From Phycisphaerales bacterium UBA7708 (GTDB taxonomy: Bacteria > Planctomycetota > Phycisphaerae > Sedimentisphaerales > Anaerohalosphaeraceae), in contig DLFY01000155.1 of assembly GCA_002482415.1 (NCBI GenBank), positions 164-5,881 of the forward strand: a DNA stretch of 5,718 nucleotides, read 5' to 3'. Positions 1-5,718 of this stretch are shown here, piece by piece. Both the position numbers and the translations under genes were made by a program. Under the pieces are notes generated by a model, which was not told the DNA's origin, did not search any database, and saw only the letters and a program-made list of their open reading frames with translations. Each line of letters starts with the position of its first letter. The stretch's first letter is position 1.

Positions 1-1194
1 ACTGAATCCACAGATAATACCAATCGAACTACCTCCGTTAATAGTAGCGTTCTCAACACGGAGATCGTATATCTGTCCGCCGGTACAAAGAATTCCGCAT
101 AAACCTATGCACGAATTGTCAGGCTGATTGATGATCAGGTTTGCAATAATGTGGTCGTTGCCATTGAAGGTGCCGGAAAAGCATTTGGTTGAAGTTGAAC
201 TGCCTATGATATTATAACTATTTCCTCCACATGCTGACATATCTAAATCAGCCATAAGCTTGAAATGACACGCCCATATTTCCGGGTATAAACCAATTGT
301 ATTCATCTGCTGGGGTGTCCATATTTGATACGGATCCTCATGTGTTCCGTTGCCTGGCCAGAAAACAGACAAAATTCCAGAACTTTCATTGAACTGGTAA
401 AAAATTCCGTTAGTATAAGTTACCCAAAAGCCTCCGCCGACATCGACGAATCCGACCACACTAAAGGTATTGCCGAAGGTCTGTCCCGCCGCACCGGCAA
501 TCTGCCAGCTATCGCCATAGGTCATGCCTGCATTGCTCAGATCGAATTTGAAATCACCGTCAAAGGTGGTCTGTGGCCCGGTGCCGGAAACGCTGTTGTT
601 GACCCCGCTGGCGCCGATGACAAAATTCAGGACGGCATCATCGGCCAACACAAATCGACCATTGTTAATGATGCTGCCCGTGAAGGTATTGGTAGTCGAA
701 TAAAAGGTTAAAATACAACCCGGACCATCTGAACCCGGATTGGTGATCGTGCCGTTTCCGCTGATAGCAGAATAGACATTGATTGGTCCCTGCTTGGCAT
801 ACATTACCGAATCGGCTGCGATGTGAATGTTTCCATACAGCGTACACACATCATCTGCGTTGCTGCGATGATCAATAACACTGCCGCCATTAGCAATCAA
901 ATTAGAGACCCCGATGCCTCCGAATGTGCCAGTGCCTTTGTACATTAAAACACCACCCGGATTGATTATCAGTGAGCCACCACCGAATACATAACTATCT
1001 CCATCGGCAGGCGTGTGAAGCTGCGCGATGCTGACTTGATAGTCATTTTCCATGCTGGGGGCCAAGCCATCACTCCAGTGCAACCCGCTGTTAAACGACG
1101 ATTGTCCTATGGTATCGGGGGTAGTCAGGGTTACTAGGGCAGCCATTGCCGGTGCGGCTGTCATGATTAGGATAAAACATAAATACTTTTTCAT
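1..1194 (-). CDS. Secreted beta-solenoid/GLUG-repeat surface protein, 5' part only
   Basis: The frame is open without a stop from ATG at 1194 to the left edge (398 codons), so the C-terminus is missing. Residues 1-18 look like a Sec signal peptide: MKK, a hydrophobic core (YLCFILIM), then A-M-A before A19, the likely cleavage site. Residues about 20-275 are rich in G, N, S, T and V, with short repeated strand-like stretches (GGGSLIINPGG, SAISGNGTITNPG), as in autotransporter-like or right-handed beta-helix passengers. At about 279 a second module begins: G-N-G-T-H-E-D-P-Y, then W-x-C-H-F-K-L-M-A-D-L-D-M (307-319) and G-T-F-N-G-N-D-H (341-348). This matches the start of the GLUG-repeat modules common in planctomycete surface proteins. 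The protein is probably exported and adhesive or structural; no enzymatic site is visible. The GLUG part carries many cysteines (309, 322, 338, 362, 366, 370, 395). No clear Shine-Dalgarno precedes the ATG. Gene reality is fairly sure; function is inferred. Confidence 0.8.
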   Translation of the reverse strand, partial: MKKYLCFILIMTAAPAMAALVTLTTPDTIGQSSFNSGLHWSDGLAPSMENDYQVSIAQLHTPADGDSYVFGGGSLIINPGGVLMYKGTGTFGGIGVSNLIANGGSVIDHRSNADDVCTLYGNIHIAADSVMYAKQGPINVYSAISGNGTITNPGSDGPGCILTFYSTTNTFTGSIINNGRFVLADDAVLNFVIGASGVNNSVSGTGPQTTFDGDFKFDLSNAGMTYGDSWQIAGAAGQTFGNTFSVVGFVDVGGGFWVTYTNGIFYQFNESSGILSVFWPGNGTHEDPYQIWTPQQMNTIGLYPEIWACHFKLMADLDMSACGGNSYNIIGSSTSTKCFSGTFNGNDHIIANLIINQPDNSCIGLCGILCTGGQIYDLRVENATINGGSSIGIICGFS

Positions 1195-1630
1195 TATTCT
1201 ATACATCCCAAGTCTTGATATTTCTTTCCCAATATACAAACCCTGCAAATGATATTTCTGCTGGATTATGGTACTATAGTTCTGTATTCCAAATTTCCCC
1301 TTATAGATATTTCCCTCTGCTAACTATCAGAAGTCATTATACTTAAATATAAAGTAAAAATCTATCGGGATTTCTACGGATATTAAGAGAATTTTGGTCG
1401 ATTATTATATCTCGCAATGGGGTTTAAGTCTCATGAAGCAGGATAACCAGATTTCACACCGGAAGACTACTTGGTATGTCGAGAACTATGGCTCTATGGA
1501 TTGAGAGCGGAAAAGCGATATTATAAAATAGGCAATTGTAGGTCCAGAGGTCGTCAATATTATATTTCAGATAATACGACTCTGATTATATCTCAAATAG
1601 GGGCTGTAGGGAGCCTTTTCTGGGCTTCGA

Positions 1631-1664
1631 TCGGGGTGATTGACATTCTTTTGAACCGCTAGCC
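1631..1664 (-). repeat. Degenerate partial copy of the tRNA-Pro 3' end
   Basis: The nine bases TCGGGGTGA (plus strand) at 1631-1639 repeat exactly the 3' acceptor end of the tRNA-Pro gene at 1741-1749, 110 bp away in the same orientation. Further along, TTGAACC-GCTAGCCT (1651-1664) resembles the T-loop and variable-loop bases TTCGAACCAGCGGCCT of the tRNA (1755-1770), with several extra bases between the two matching blocks. It cannot fold as a tRNA 3' half because the T-stem pairing is lost. It could be a decayed tRNA fragment, an old attachment site left by an integrative element, or coincidence; the short match length keeps confidence low. Confidence 0.3.
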
Positions 1665-1726
1665 TTGGCAATTGCCGCAGCGACCAACGGGAGCGGAAAA
1701 AACCGACATGCGAATCGCCTATTTAC

Positions 1727-1740
1727 CTGCCTAAAGGCAG
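1727..1740 (-). repeat. Short inverted repeat directly 3' of tRNA-Pro
   Basis: CTGCC-TTTA-GGCAG (read on the minus strand) starts one base after the tRNA discriminator base and can form a 5-bp stem with a 4-base loop. It could shape the 3' trailer of the tRNA precursor. It is not a standard intrinsic terminator, because the next bases are GTAAAT rather than a T run; the first T run on this strand (six T, plus-strand A at 1697-1702) comes about 25 bases later without a good stem in front of it. Confidence 0.35.
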
Positions 1741-1815
1741 TCGGGGTGACTGGATTCGAACCAGCGGCCTCCTGGACCCAAACCAGGCGCTCTAGCCAAG
1801 CTGAGCTACACCCCG
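1741..1815 (-). tRNA. tRNA-Pro (anticodon UGG)
   Basis: The minus strand folds into a complete 75-base cloverleaf. Acceptor stem CGGGGTG pairs with CACCCCG, followed by discriminator A73. The D-arm is GCTC/GAGC with GG in the loop. The anticodon stem CCTGG/CCAGG encloses loop TTTGGGT, giving anticodon UGG (plus-strand bases 1778-1780), which reads proline codons. The variable region is AGGCC and the T-arm is GCTGG-TTCGAAT-CCAGT, closed by one G-T pair. C1:G72, A73, G35 and G36 agree with known identity elements for bacterial prolyl-tRNA synthetase. The CCA tail is not encoded, so a CCA-adding enzyme must supply it. The gene stands alone, divergent from gpmI, and its 3' end faces the AT-rich stretch. 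Open reading frames across it are artefacts of the tRNA sequence. Confidence 0.97.
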
Positions 1816-1836
1816 CGGTGCAAAGTTGAATAGATA

Positions 1837-1865
1837 AATATATAATCCGTCTCCAGAAAAGGCAA
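1837..1865 (-). promoter_or_regulatory. Sigma70-type promoter of tRNA-Pro
   Basis: On the minus strand, TTGCCT (-35, 1865-1860, four of six consensus bases) is followed after exactly 17 bases by TATATT (-10, 1842-1837, five of six). Transcription would start near 1830, leaving a 5' leader of about 15 bases before the tRNA, to be removed by RNase P. Spacing and position fit a housekeeping tRNA promoter well. Confidence 0.55.
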
Positions 1866-1891
1866 GAAAAACCTCCCACGGAATATTTCGG

Positions 1892-1910
1892 GCCGGAATT
1901 GCCCCGGCAA
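1892..1910. repeat. Inverted repeat between the divergent promoters
   Basis: GCCGG (1892-1896) and CCGGC (1904-1908) form a 5-bp stem around AATTGCC, and an overlapping dyad TTGCC-CC-GGCAA spans 1899-1910. It lies upstream of both the tRNA and the gpmI promoter, so it would not be in either predicted transcript; if functional it is more likely a protein-binding site than an RNA hairpin. A chance origin is quite possible. Confidence 0.25.
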
Positions 1911-1923
1911 GAGGCCTAAAGCA

Positions 1924-1952
1924 TTGACTTTGCCCCCCGTTTCTCTTAGTAT
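1924..1952 (+). promoter_or_regulatory. Candidate promoter of the gpmI-mutL operon
   Basis: TTGACT (1924-1929, five of six -35 consensus bases) is followed after 17 bases by TAGTAT (1947-1952, four of six -10 bases). Transcription would begin near 1959, giving a leader of about 70 bases before the chosen gpmI start. A second -10-like TATAAA at 1969-1974 lacks a matching -35 box. Confidence 0.45.
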
Positions 1953-2017
1953 GGTCGAACTTTAGACGTATAAATGAATGGTCATTGCTGATCCGAATGG
2001 ATATAAATCCAGATGAA

Positions 2018-2023
2018 GAAAGG
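2018..2023 (+). promoter_or_regulatory. Ribosome binding site that fixes the gpmI start
   Basis: GAAAGG lies six bases upstream of ATG 2030. The earlier in-frame starts, TTG at 1985 and ATG at 1997, have no comparable purine-rich site and would add 15 or 11 residues that are not needed to reach family length. This favours ATG 2030. Confidence 0.6.
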
Positions 2024-2029
2024 TTATCT

Positions 2030-3604
2030 ATGTCTGAATCCAAAGTCAAATTGAGAACCAGACCCTGTGTGATGATTATCCGGGATGGATGGGGATGGAA
2101 TCCCAACCCCGCTGAAGATAAATTCAATGCGGTCAAAGTCGCCAATGTACCGACCGATACGATGCTGATGAACAATTATCCGAACTGCCTGATTCGAACC
2201 TACGGCGAAGATGTCGGCTTGCCGCAGGGAACGATGGGCAACAGCGAAGTCGGGCACCAGAATATCGGGGCCGGGCGTGTGGTCTATCAGGATTCGGTCC
2301 GGATTACCGTGGCGATCCGCGATGGGGAGTTTTTCGAGAATGAAACCCTGCTGGCCGCGATTCGCAGTGCCAAAGATAACGGCAAAAAGCTGCACCTGTT
2401 CGGGCTTTGCAGCGATATCGGCGTACATTCGCTGCTGGGGCATTTGTACGGCCTGCTGGAAATGTGCAAACGCAACGGCCTCAAGGATGTATATCTCCAT
2501 GCGTTCACGGACGGGCGTGATTCGCCTCCGACCAGCGGCGCGGGGTATATCGCCGATATCGAAAAGAAGATGGCCGAAATCGGTGTCGGCAAGATCGCTA
2601 CCGTGATGGGGCGGTTTTATGCGATGGACCGGGATAAACGCTGGGAACGTGTTGAAGTGGCGTATAAGTGCCTGACCGAAGGCGCCGGCCACGCCGCCAA
2701 GTCTGTTCTTTCGGCGATGCAGGAAAGCTATGCCAAAAACATCACCGATGAATTCATTGAGCCGACCTATGTTGCCAATGCTGCCGGCAAACCGATTGCC
2801 CTGGTGCAGGACGGCGACAGCGTGATATTCTTCAATTTCCGCGGCGACCGTCCTCGTGAGCTGACGCGGGCGTTTGTGGATGCGGACTTCAGCGGGTTTG
2901 CACGGCATATTCAGCCCAAGACGTCGCAGTATGTGTGCATGACCGAATATGATTCCAAGATTCAAACGCCGGTGGCGTTTCCGCCGATTCGCAAGATGCC
3001 CAATATTGCGGGCGAATATCTGAGCAACCTGGGACTCAAGCAATTCCGCTGTGCCGAGACGGAAAAATACGCTCATGTAACGTTCTTCTTCAATGGCGGA
3101 CGGGAAGAGCCGTTTGAGGGAGAAGAACGCCAGATCGTTCCTTCGCCGCGGGTCAAGACCTATGATATGAAGCCGGAAATGAGCGCCAATGAAGTCTGTG
3201 ATGTGATTTGTGAAAAACTGGATACCAATCAGTTTGATGTGGTCATCTGCAACTTTGCCAATCCGGATATGGTGGGGCATACCGGCGTTCTTGAAGCGGC
3301 AGTGACAGCGGCCCAAACGGTGGATCACTGTGTCGGACGGATTCTGGATAAGGTCAAGGCGATGGGCGGCAGCGCGGTCATTCTCGCCGACCATGGCAAC
3401 TTCGAAAAGATGTGGGATTTTGAAAATAACATGCCTCACACGGCCCATACGGTTGGTGAGGTTCCGTTTATCGTATTTGATGAAGCCTTCAAATCCAGAA
3501 AAATGGCGTCCGGCGGCAAGCTGGCCGATGTGGTACCGACGTTTCTGGAGGTGATGGGATTGCCCAAACCGGCGGAGATGACCGGCAAGAGCCTTCTTCT
3601 GTAA
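2030..3604 (+). CDS. gpmI: 2,3-bisphosphoglycerate-independent phosphoglycerate mutase
   Basis: This cytosolic Mn-dependent enzyme interconverts 3- and 2-phosphoglycerate in glycolysis and gluconeogenesis through a phosphoserine intermediate. With ATG 2030 it has 524 residues, close to the usual length of about 510. Metal and catalytic residues of the Bacillus stearothermophilus enzyme are all found, mostly at a constant offset of ten: D19 in D-G-W-G, nucleophile S72 in G-N-S-E-V-G-H, H133, R163-D164 in D-G-R-D, R195 and R201, R271 and R274, K346 in A-E-T-E-K-Y-A-H, D413 and H417 in N-P-D-M-V-G-H, D454-H455 in A-D-H-G-N, and H473. The phosphatase domain (alkaline phosphatase superfamily) is thus split around the inserted phosphotransferase domain of roughly residues 85-310, as in the family. 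No signal peptide is seen. It is first in a probable operon, 29 bases ahead of mutL, and divergent from tRNA-Pro. A frame opposite it (2024-3448) is a shadow. Family assignment is very secure. Confidence 0.97.
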   Translation: MSESKVKLRTRPCVMIIRDGWGWNPNPAEDKFNAVKVANVPTDTMLMNNYPNCLIRTYGEDVGLPQGTMGNSEVGHQNIGAGRVVYQDSVRITVAIRDGEFFENETLLAAIRSAKDNGKKLHLFGLCSDIGVHSLLGHLYGLLEMCKRNGLKDVYLHAFTDGRDSPPTSGAGYIADIEKKMAEIGVGKIATVMGRFYAMDRDKRWERVEVAYKCLTEGAGHAAKSVLSAMQESYAKNITDEFIEPTYVANAAGKPIALVQDGDSVIFFNFRGDRPRELTRAFVDADFSGFARHIQPKTSQYVCMTEYDSKIQTPVAFPPIRKMPNIAGEYLSNLGLKQFRCAETEKYAHVTFFFNGGREEPFEGEERQIVPSPRVKTYDMKPEMSANEVCDVICEKLDTNQFDVVICNFANPDMVGHTGVLEAAVTAAQTVDHCVGRILDKVKAMGGSAVILADHGNFEKMWDFENNMPHTAHTVGEVPFIVFDEAFKSRKMASGGKLADVVPTFLEVMGLPKPAEMTGKSLLL

Positions 3605-3633
3605 ATGTCTTTCACAGGCAGGGAAGTGTAATT

Positions 3634-5460
3634 ATGGGCAGGATTGCCGTTCTCGATGACAATATGATAAATATGATTGCGGCCGGAGAAGTCATCGAGC
3701 GGCCTGCCAGTATTGTCAAGGAACTGCTGGAAAACAGCATCGATGCCGGGGCGACGCGGATTACGGTTCTGGTCGAAGACGGCGGGCGCAAACGCATCGC
3801 TGTAACCGACAACGGCTGCGGGATGGATGACGAAGATTTGCAGTTGGCGCTGGAGCCTCATGCGACCAGCAAGGTCCGACAGGCCGACGACCTGCATGTC
3901 ATACGGACAATGGGGTTTCGCGGGGAGGCACTGGCCAGTATCGCCTCGGTGGCCCAGGTGACACTCATCAGCCGTACGGCCGATTCCATCCAGGCCAATC
4001 TGCTCAATTGCGATTGCGGCCAGCGGGAGCCGGTCCGCCCGGCCAGCGCCGATGTCGGGACGACGGTGGATGTGCGGAACCTGTTTTATAAGCTGCCGGC
4101 CCGGCGGAAATTCCTTCGCACCGCCAACACCGAAATGACGCACATCATCGAACATTTTACACGCATTGCCCTGGCGAATTTGTCGCTGGATTTGACGCTG
4201 ATTCACAATACCCGGGAAACCTATCGTCTGCTCGGCGGACAGACGCTGACCGAGCGGGTGGGGATTCTGTTCGGCAAAGAGCTGGCCGAGACGATGATGC
4301 CTATACGAAAACAGGAAAAGGGAATGGAGATTTCCGGCCTGATTGGCAAGCCTGCTTCGGCGCGCACCAGCAGCAGTTATCAATATGTCTTCCTCAATCG
4401 GCGATTCATCCGGGATAAATTCATCCAGCATGCCGTGCGGCAGGCCTATCAGGGCCTGATGGAGCCGAATCGCTATCCGGCGGTGTTTTTGTTTCTGGAT
4501 ATGCCGCCGGAGCAATATGATGTCAACGTTCACCCGACCAAGGTCGAGGTGCGTTTTGAAAATTCCAATCTGGTGCATTCGCAGGTTCTGGCGGCGCTGC
4601 GGGATAAACTGCTCAGTACCAATCTGGATGTCGGCGGGAAAATGCCGCCTTCGATGGAATTCGGTCCTTTGCCCGACGGCGGGGCGGAAGGGGAGTTTGC
4701 CCGGCGTCAGCGGATTCTGGATGCGGTTGAGGATTTCTTTAAAAAGCCCGCGACATCGCAAAAGACATTTGAATTTAAGGCCCAACGGCATGAGCCGTTG
4801 TTTGGAGAGCCTCCACGAACTCTGTCAGAGACAATCACTCCAGATACAATCCCGGCCTATCGGGATATCGAACTGCCGATTGCTCCGCAGAAATATCTGC
4901 AGGTCCAGAACAGCTACCTGCTGCTGACAACCGAACAAGGATTTGAGGTGATTGACCAGCATGCACTCCACGAACGGATTTTGTTTGAAAAGCTGTGTGA
5001 GAAAATCCGGCAGGGCAGGCTGGCCTCACAGCGATTTCTCACGCCGGTTGTGATTCAGGTCACACCCCAGCAGGAAGAATCGATGGAGCATAACACGGCG
5101 TTATTCGATAAATTGGGGATTGAATTGAGTTTATTCGGGCCGGGAACCATCGCGATTCAGGCCTTTCCAATCTTGCTCGAAAAAGCGGAGCCGGGTGAAT
5201 TTGTCCGGAATCTGCTGGATACCCTAGCTTCCACCGCGACGGCCGACCAGCCGGAAGATTTACTCAAGGAAATCCTTGAGCGGGCGGCCTGTATTGCGGC
5301 GGTCAAGGCCGGACAGCCGTTGACGGAGACCGAGGTGGTGCAATTGCTTGCCGACCGGCAAAAATATCCGCAGGCCTGTCGGTGTCCTCACGGTCGGCCG
5401 GCGACGTTGACGTTTACCGTGGCGGAACTGGAAAAACAATTCAAGCGGACGGGATTTTGA
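3634..5460 (+). CDS. mutL: DNA mismatch repair protein MutL (endonuclease type)
   Basis: MutL couples mismatch recognition by MutS to strand incision and excision. The 608 residues show the N-terminal GHKL ATPase: E30 and N34 in E-L-L-E-N-S-I-D-A-G-A, D59-N-G-C-G, G94-F-R-G-E-A-L, G142-T-T and N-V-H-P-T-K (298-303; K303 corresponds to E. coli K307). A low-complexity linker covers about 335-410. The C-terminal dimerisation domain starts near Y-L-Q-V-Q-N-S-Y and carries D441-Q-H-A-x2-E-x4-E, A552-C-I and C584-P-H-G-R-P, the metal-binding endonuclease motifs found in bacteria without MutH. Q466-R-F-L-T-P fits the sliding-clamp-binding motif known in this domain of Bacillus MutL. The third residue of the A-C-K/R motif is I554, a mild deviation. 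GGGA (3621-3624) sits nine bases before the ATG. It lies 29 bases after gpmI and its TGA overlaps the next ATG, so co-transcription is likely. The assignment is very secure; nicking activity is inferred from the motifs. Confidence 0.97.
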   Translation: MGRIAVLDDNMINMIAAGEVIERPASIVKELLENSIDAGATRITVLVEDGGRKRIAVTDNGCGMDDEDLQLALEPHATSKVRQADDLHVIRTMGFRGEALASIASVAQVTLISRTADSIQANLLNCDCGQREPVRPASADVGTTVDVRNLFYKLPARRKFLRTANTEMTHIIEHFTRIALANLSLDLTLIHNTRETYRLLGGQTLTERVGILFGKELAETMMPIRKQEKGMEISGLIGKPASARTSSSYQYVFLNRRFIRDKFIQHAVRQAYQGLMEPNRYPAVFLFLDMPPEQYDVNVHPTKVEVRFENSNLVHSQVLAALRDKLLSTNLDVGGKMPPSMEFGPLPDGGAEGEFARRQRILDAVEDFFKKPATSQKTFEFKAQRHEPLFGEPPRTLSETITPDTIPAYRDIELPIAPQKYLQVQNSYLLLTTEQGFEVIDQHALHERILFEKLCEKIRQGRLASQRFLTPVVIQVTPQQEESMEHNTALFDKLGIELSLFGPGTIAIQAFPILLEKAEPGEFVRNLLDTLASTATADQPEDLLKEILERAACIAAVKAGQPLTETEVVQLLADRQKYPQACRCPHGRPATLTFTVAELEKQFKRTGF

Positions 5461-5718
5461 TGGTGGGCCAGCAGATATACAACCCGCAGCAGCAGCCCGC
5501 CCGACGGATGAAAAAATCCACACTGGCAGTCGTGCTGGCTGTCGATGTGGTAATTATCGCCGTTGTGGTATTTGGGGCATACCGTCTGTGGGGGTATCTT
5601 AAAGGTCGTCCCGCCGGATTTACGCAGCAGGACGTACAGACCGTTAATGCGGAGTCTTTGCGGATTGTCTCGCTGGCACCGAATCTGACGGAAATATTAT
5701 ATGCGATGGGGCTGGACA
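5460..5718 (+). CDS. Membrane-anchored BtuF/TroA-like substrate-binding protein, N-terminus only
   Basis: Only 86 codons are present; the frame runs off the right edge. The ATG shares its A with the mutL stop codon (TGATG), and GGGA (5451-5454) lies five bases upstream, which points to translational coupling. Residues 1-19 are polar and cationic (Q-rich, then R-R-M-K-K); 20-47 are a hydrophobic helix (L-A-V-V-L-A-V-D-V-V-I-I-A-V-V-V-F) containing one Asp (D29) and followed by Y-R-L-W. There is no lipobox Cys and no clear cleavage site, so it is probably an uncleaved anchor with the rest outside the cytoplasmic membrane. R68-I-V-S-L-A-P-N-L-T-E-I-L-Y-A-M-G-L-D matches the opening of periplasmic binding proteins of cobalamin, haem and siderophore ABC transporters (BtuF/FhuD fold), where Pro and Glu here are highly conserved. 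The ligand cannot be told. An internal start at M17 (5508) is possible but lacks a ribosome site. Confidence 0.75.
   Translation, partial: MVGQQIYNPQQQPARRMKKSTLAVVLAVDVVIIAVVVFGAYRLWGYLKGRPAGFTQQDVQTVNAESLRIVSLAPNLTEILYAMGLD

Larger units (their letters stand above)
1195..1740. other. AT-rich intergenic stretch without a convincing gene
   Basis: These 546 bases separate the 5' end of the secreted-protein gene from the 3' end of tRNA-Pro. They are clearly more AT-rich than the flanking genes, above all from 1195 to 1600. A plus-strand reading frame at 1471-1662 (63 codons) and a shorter one starting at 1433 have no recognisable motif, no good ribosome site and unremarkable composition, so I do not call them genes. 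The minus-strand hexamer TATAAT occurs repeatedly (1336-1341, 1403-1408, 1524-1529, 1558-1563, 1585-1590), as expected by chance in such sequence; none has a good -35 box at proper spacing. The promoter of the secreted-protein gene should lie here; the -10-like sites at 1336-1341 and 1231-1236 are the nearest candidates, both weak. The stretch also holds a 10-bp palindrome GGCAATTGCC (1667-1676) and a partial look-alike of the tRNA 3' end (1631-1664). Confidence 0.6.

Noticed and set aside
325..711. Plus-strand open frame of 128 codons
   Set aside because: It is antisense to the secreted-protein gene, which has a signal peptide and GLUG module in an uninterrupted frame.
1602..1619. GGCT-GTAGGG-AGCC followed by TTTT, a plus-strand terminator-like hairpin
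   Set aside because: The stem has only four pairs, the T run is short and no plus-strand gene ends upstream of it.
1471..1662. Plus-strand open frame of 63 codons in the AT-rich spacer
   Set aside because: There is no ribosome site, no motif and no supporting context; it reads into the tRNA-like repeat at its end.
1586..1879. Minus-strand open frame of 97 codons
   Set aside because: It runs through tRNA-Pro; the stretch C-S-S-A-W-L-E-R is the usual false translation of a tRNA gene.
1985..2029. Upstream starts TTG 1985 and ATG 1997 for gpmI
   Set aside because: They lack a ribosome site, whereas ATG 2030 has GAAAGG at good spacing and gives the normal family length.
2024..3448. Long minus-strand open frame (474 codons) opposite gpmI
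   Set aside because: It lies wholly antisense to a gene whose catalytic motifs are all intact; its translation shows no family motif and follows from the codon use of gpmI.
3436..4791. Long minus-strand open frame (451 codons) opposite the gpmI end and mutL
   Set aside because: It spans two confident genes and their spacer in antisense and has no recognisable domain.

Overview
The window looks like a piece of a bacterial chromosome of moderate GC content. A Planctomycetota member, perhaps a Phycisphaerae or Sedimentisphaerales relative, is my best guess. The main clue is the leftmost gene. It encodes a secreted protein with a beta-solenoid-like front half followed by a 'G-x-G-T-x-x-D-P-Y' module and GLUG-type repeat, a combination common in surface proteins of that group. 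The endonuclease-type MutL and the tRNA lacking an encoded CCA end fit but do not prove it. The lineage is an inference from memory of protein style, not from a search.

Layout. Positions 1-1194 (minus strand) hold the first 398 residues of a large exported protein whose C-terminus lies beyond the left edge. Positions 1195-1740 are an AT-rich stretch with no convincing gene. Positions 1741-1815 (minus) are a complete tRNA-Pro(UGG) with a good sigma70-type promoter at 1837-1865. Between the tRNA and the next gene lies a divergent promoter region with a small inverted repeat. From 2030 to the right edge, three plus-strand genes form a probable operon: gpmI (cofactor-independent phosphoglycerate mutase, 524 aa), mutL (mismatch repair, 608 aa) 29 bases later, and the start of a membrane-anchored, BtuF/TroA-like substrate-binding protein whose ATG overlaps the mutL stop codon by one base.

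Function. The operon joins three unrelated jobs: glycolysis/gluconeogenesis, DNA mismatch repair and probably uptake of a cobalamin- or siderophore-like ligand. Catalytic motifs of GpmI and MutL are intact. I found no clearly novel system here. The items most worth a second look are a degenerate, partial copy of the tRNA-Pro 3' end 110 bp downstream of the tRNA, the tight MutL/binding-protein coupling, the non-classical N-terminus of that binding protein, and the Cys-rich GLUG segment.
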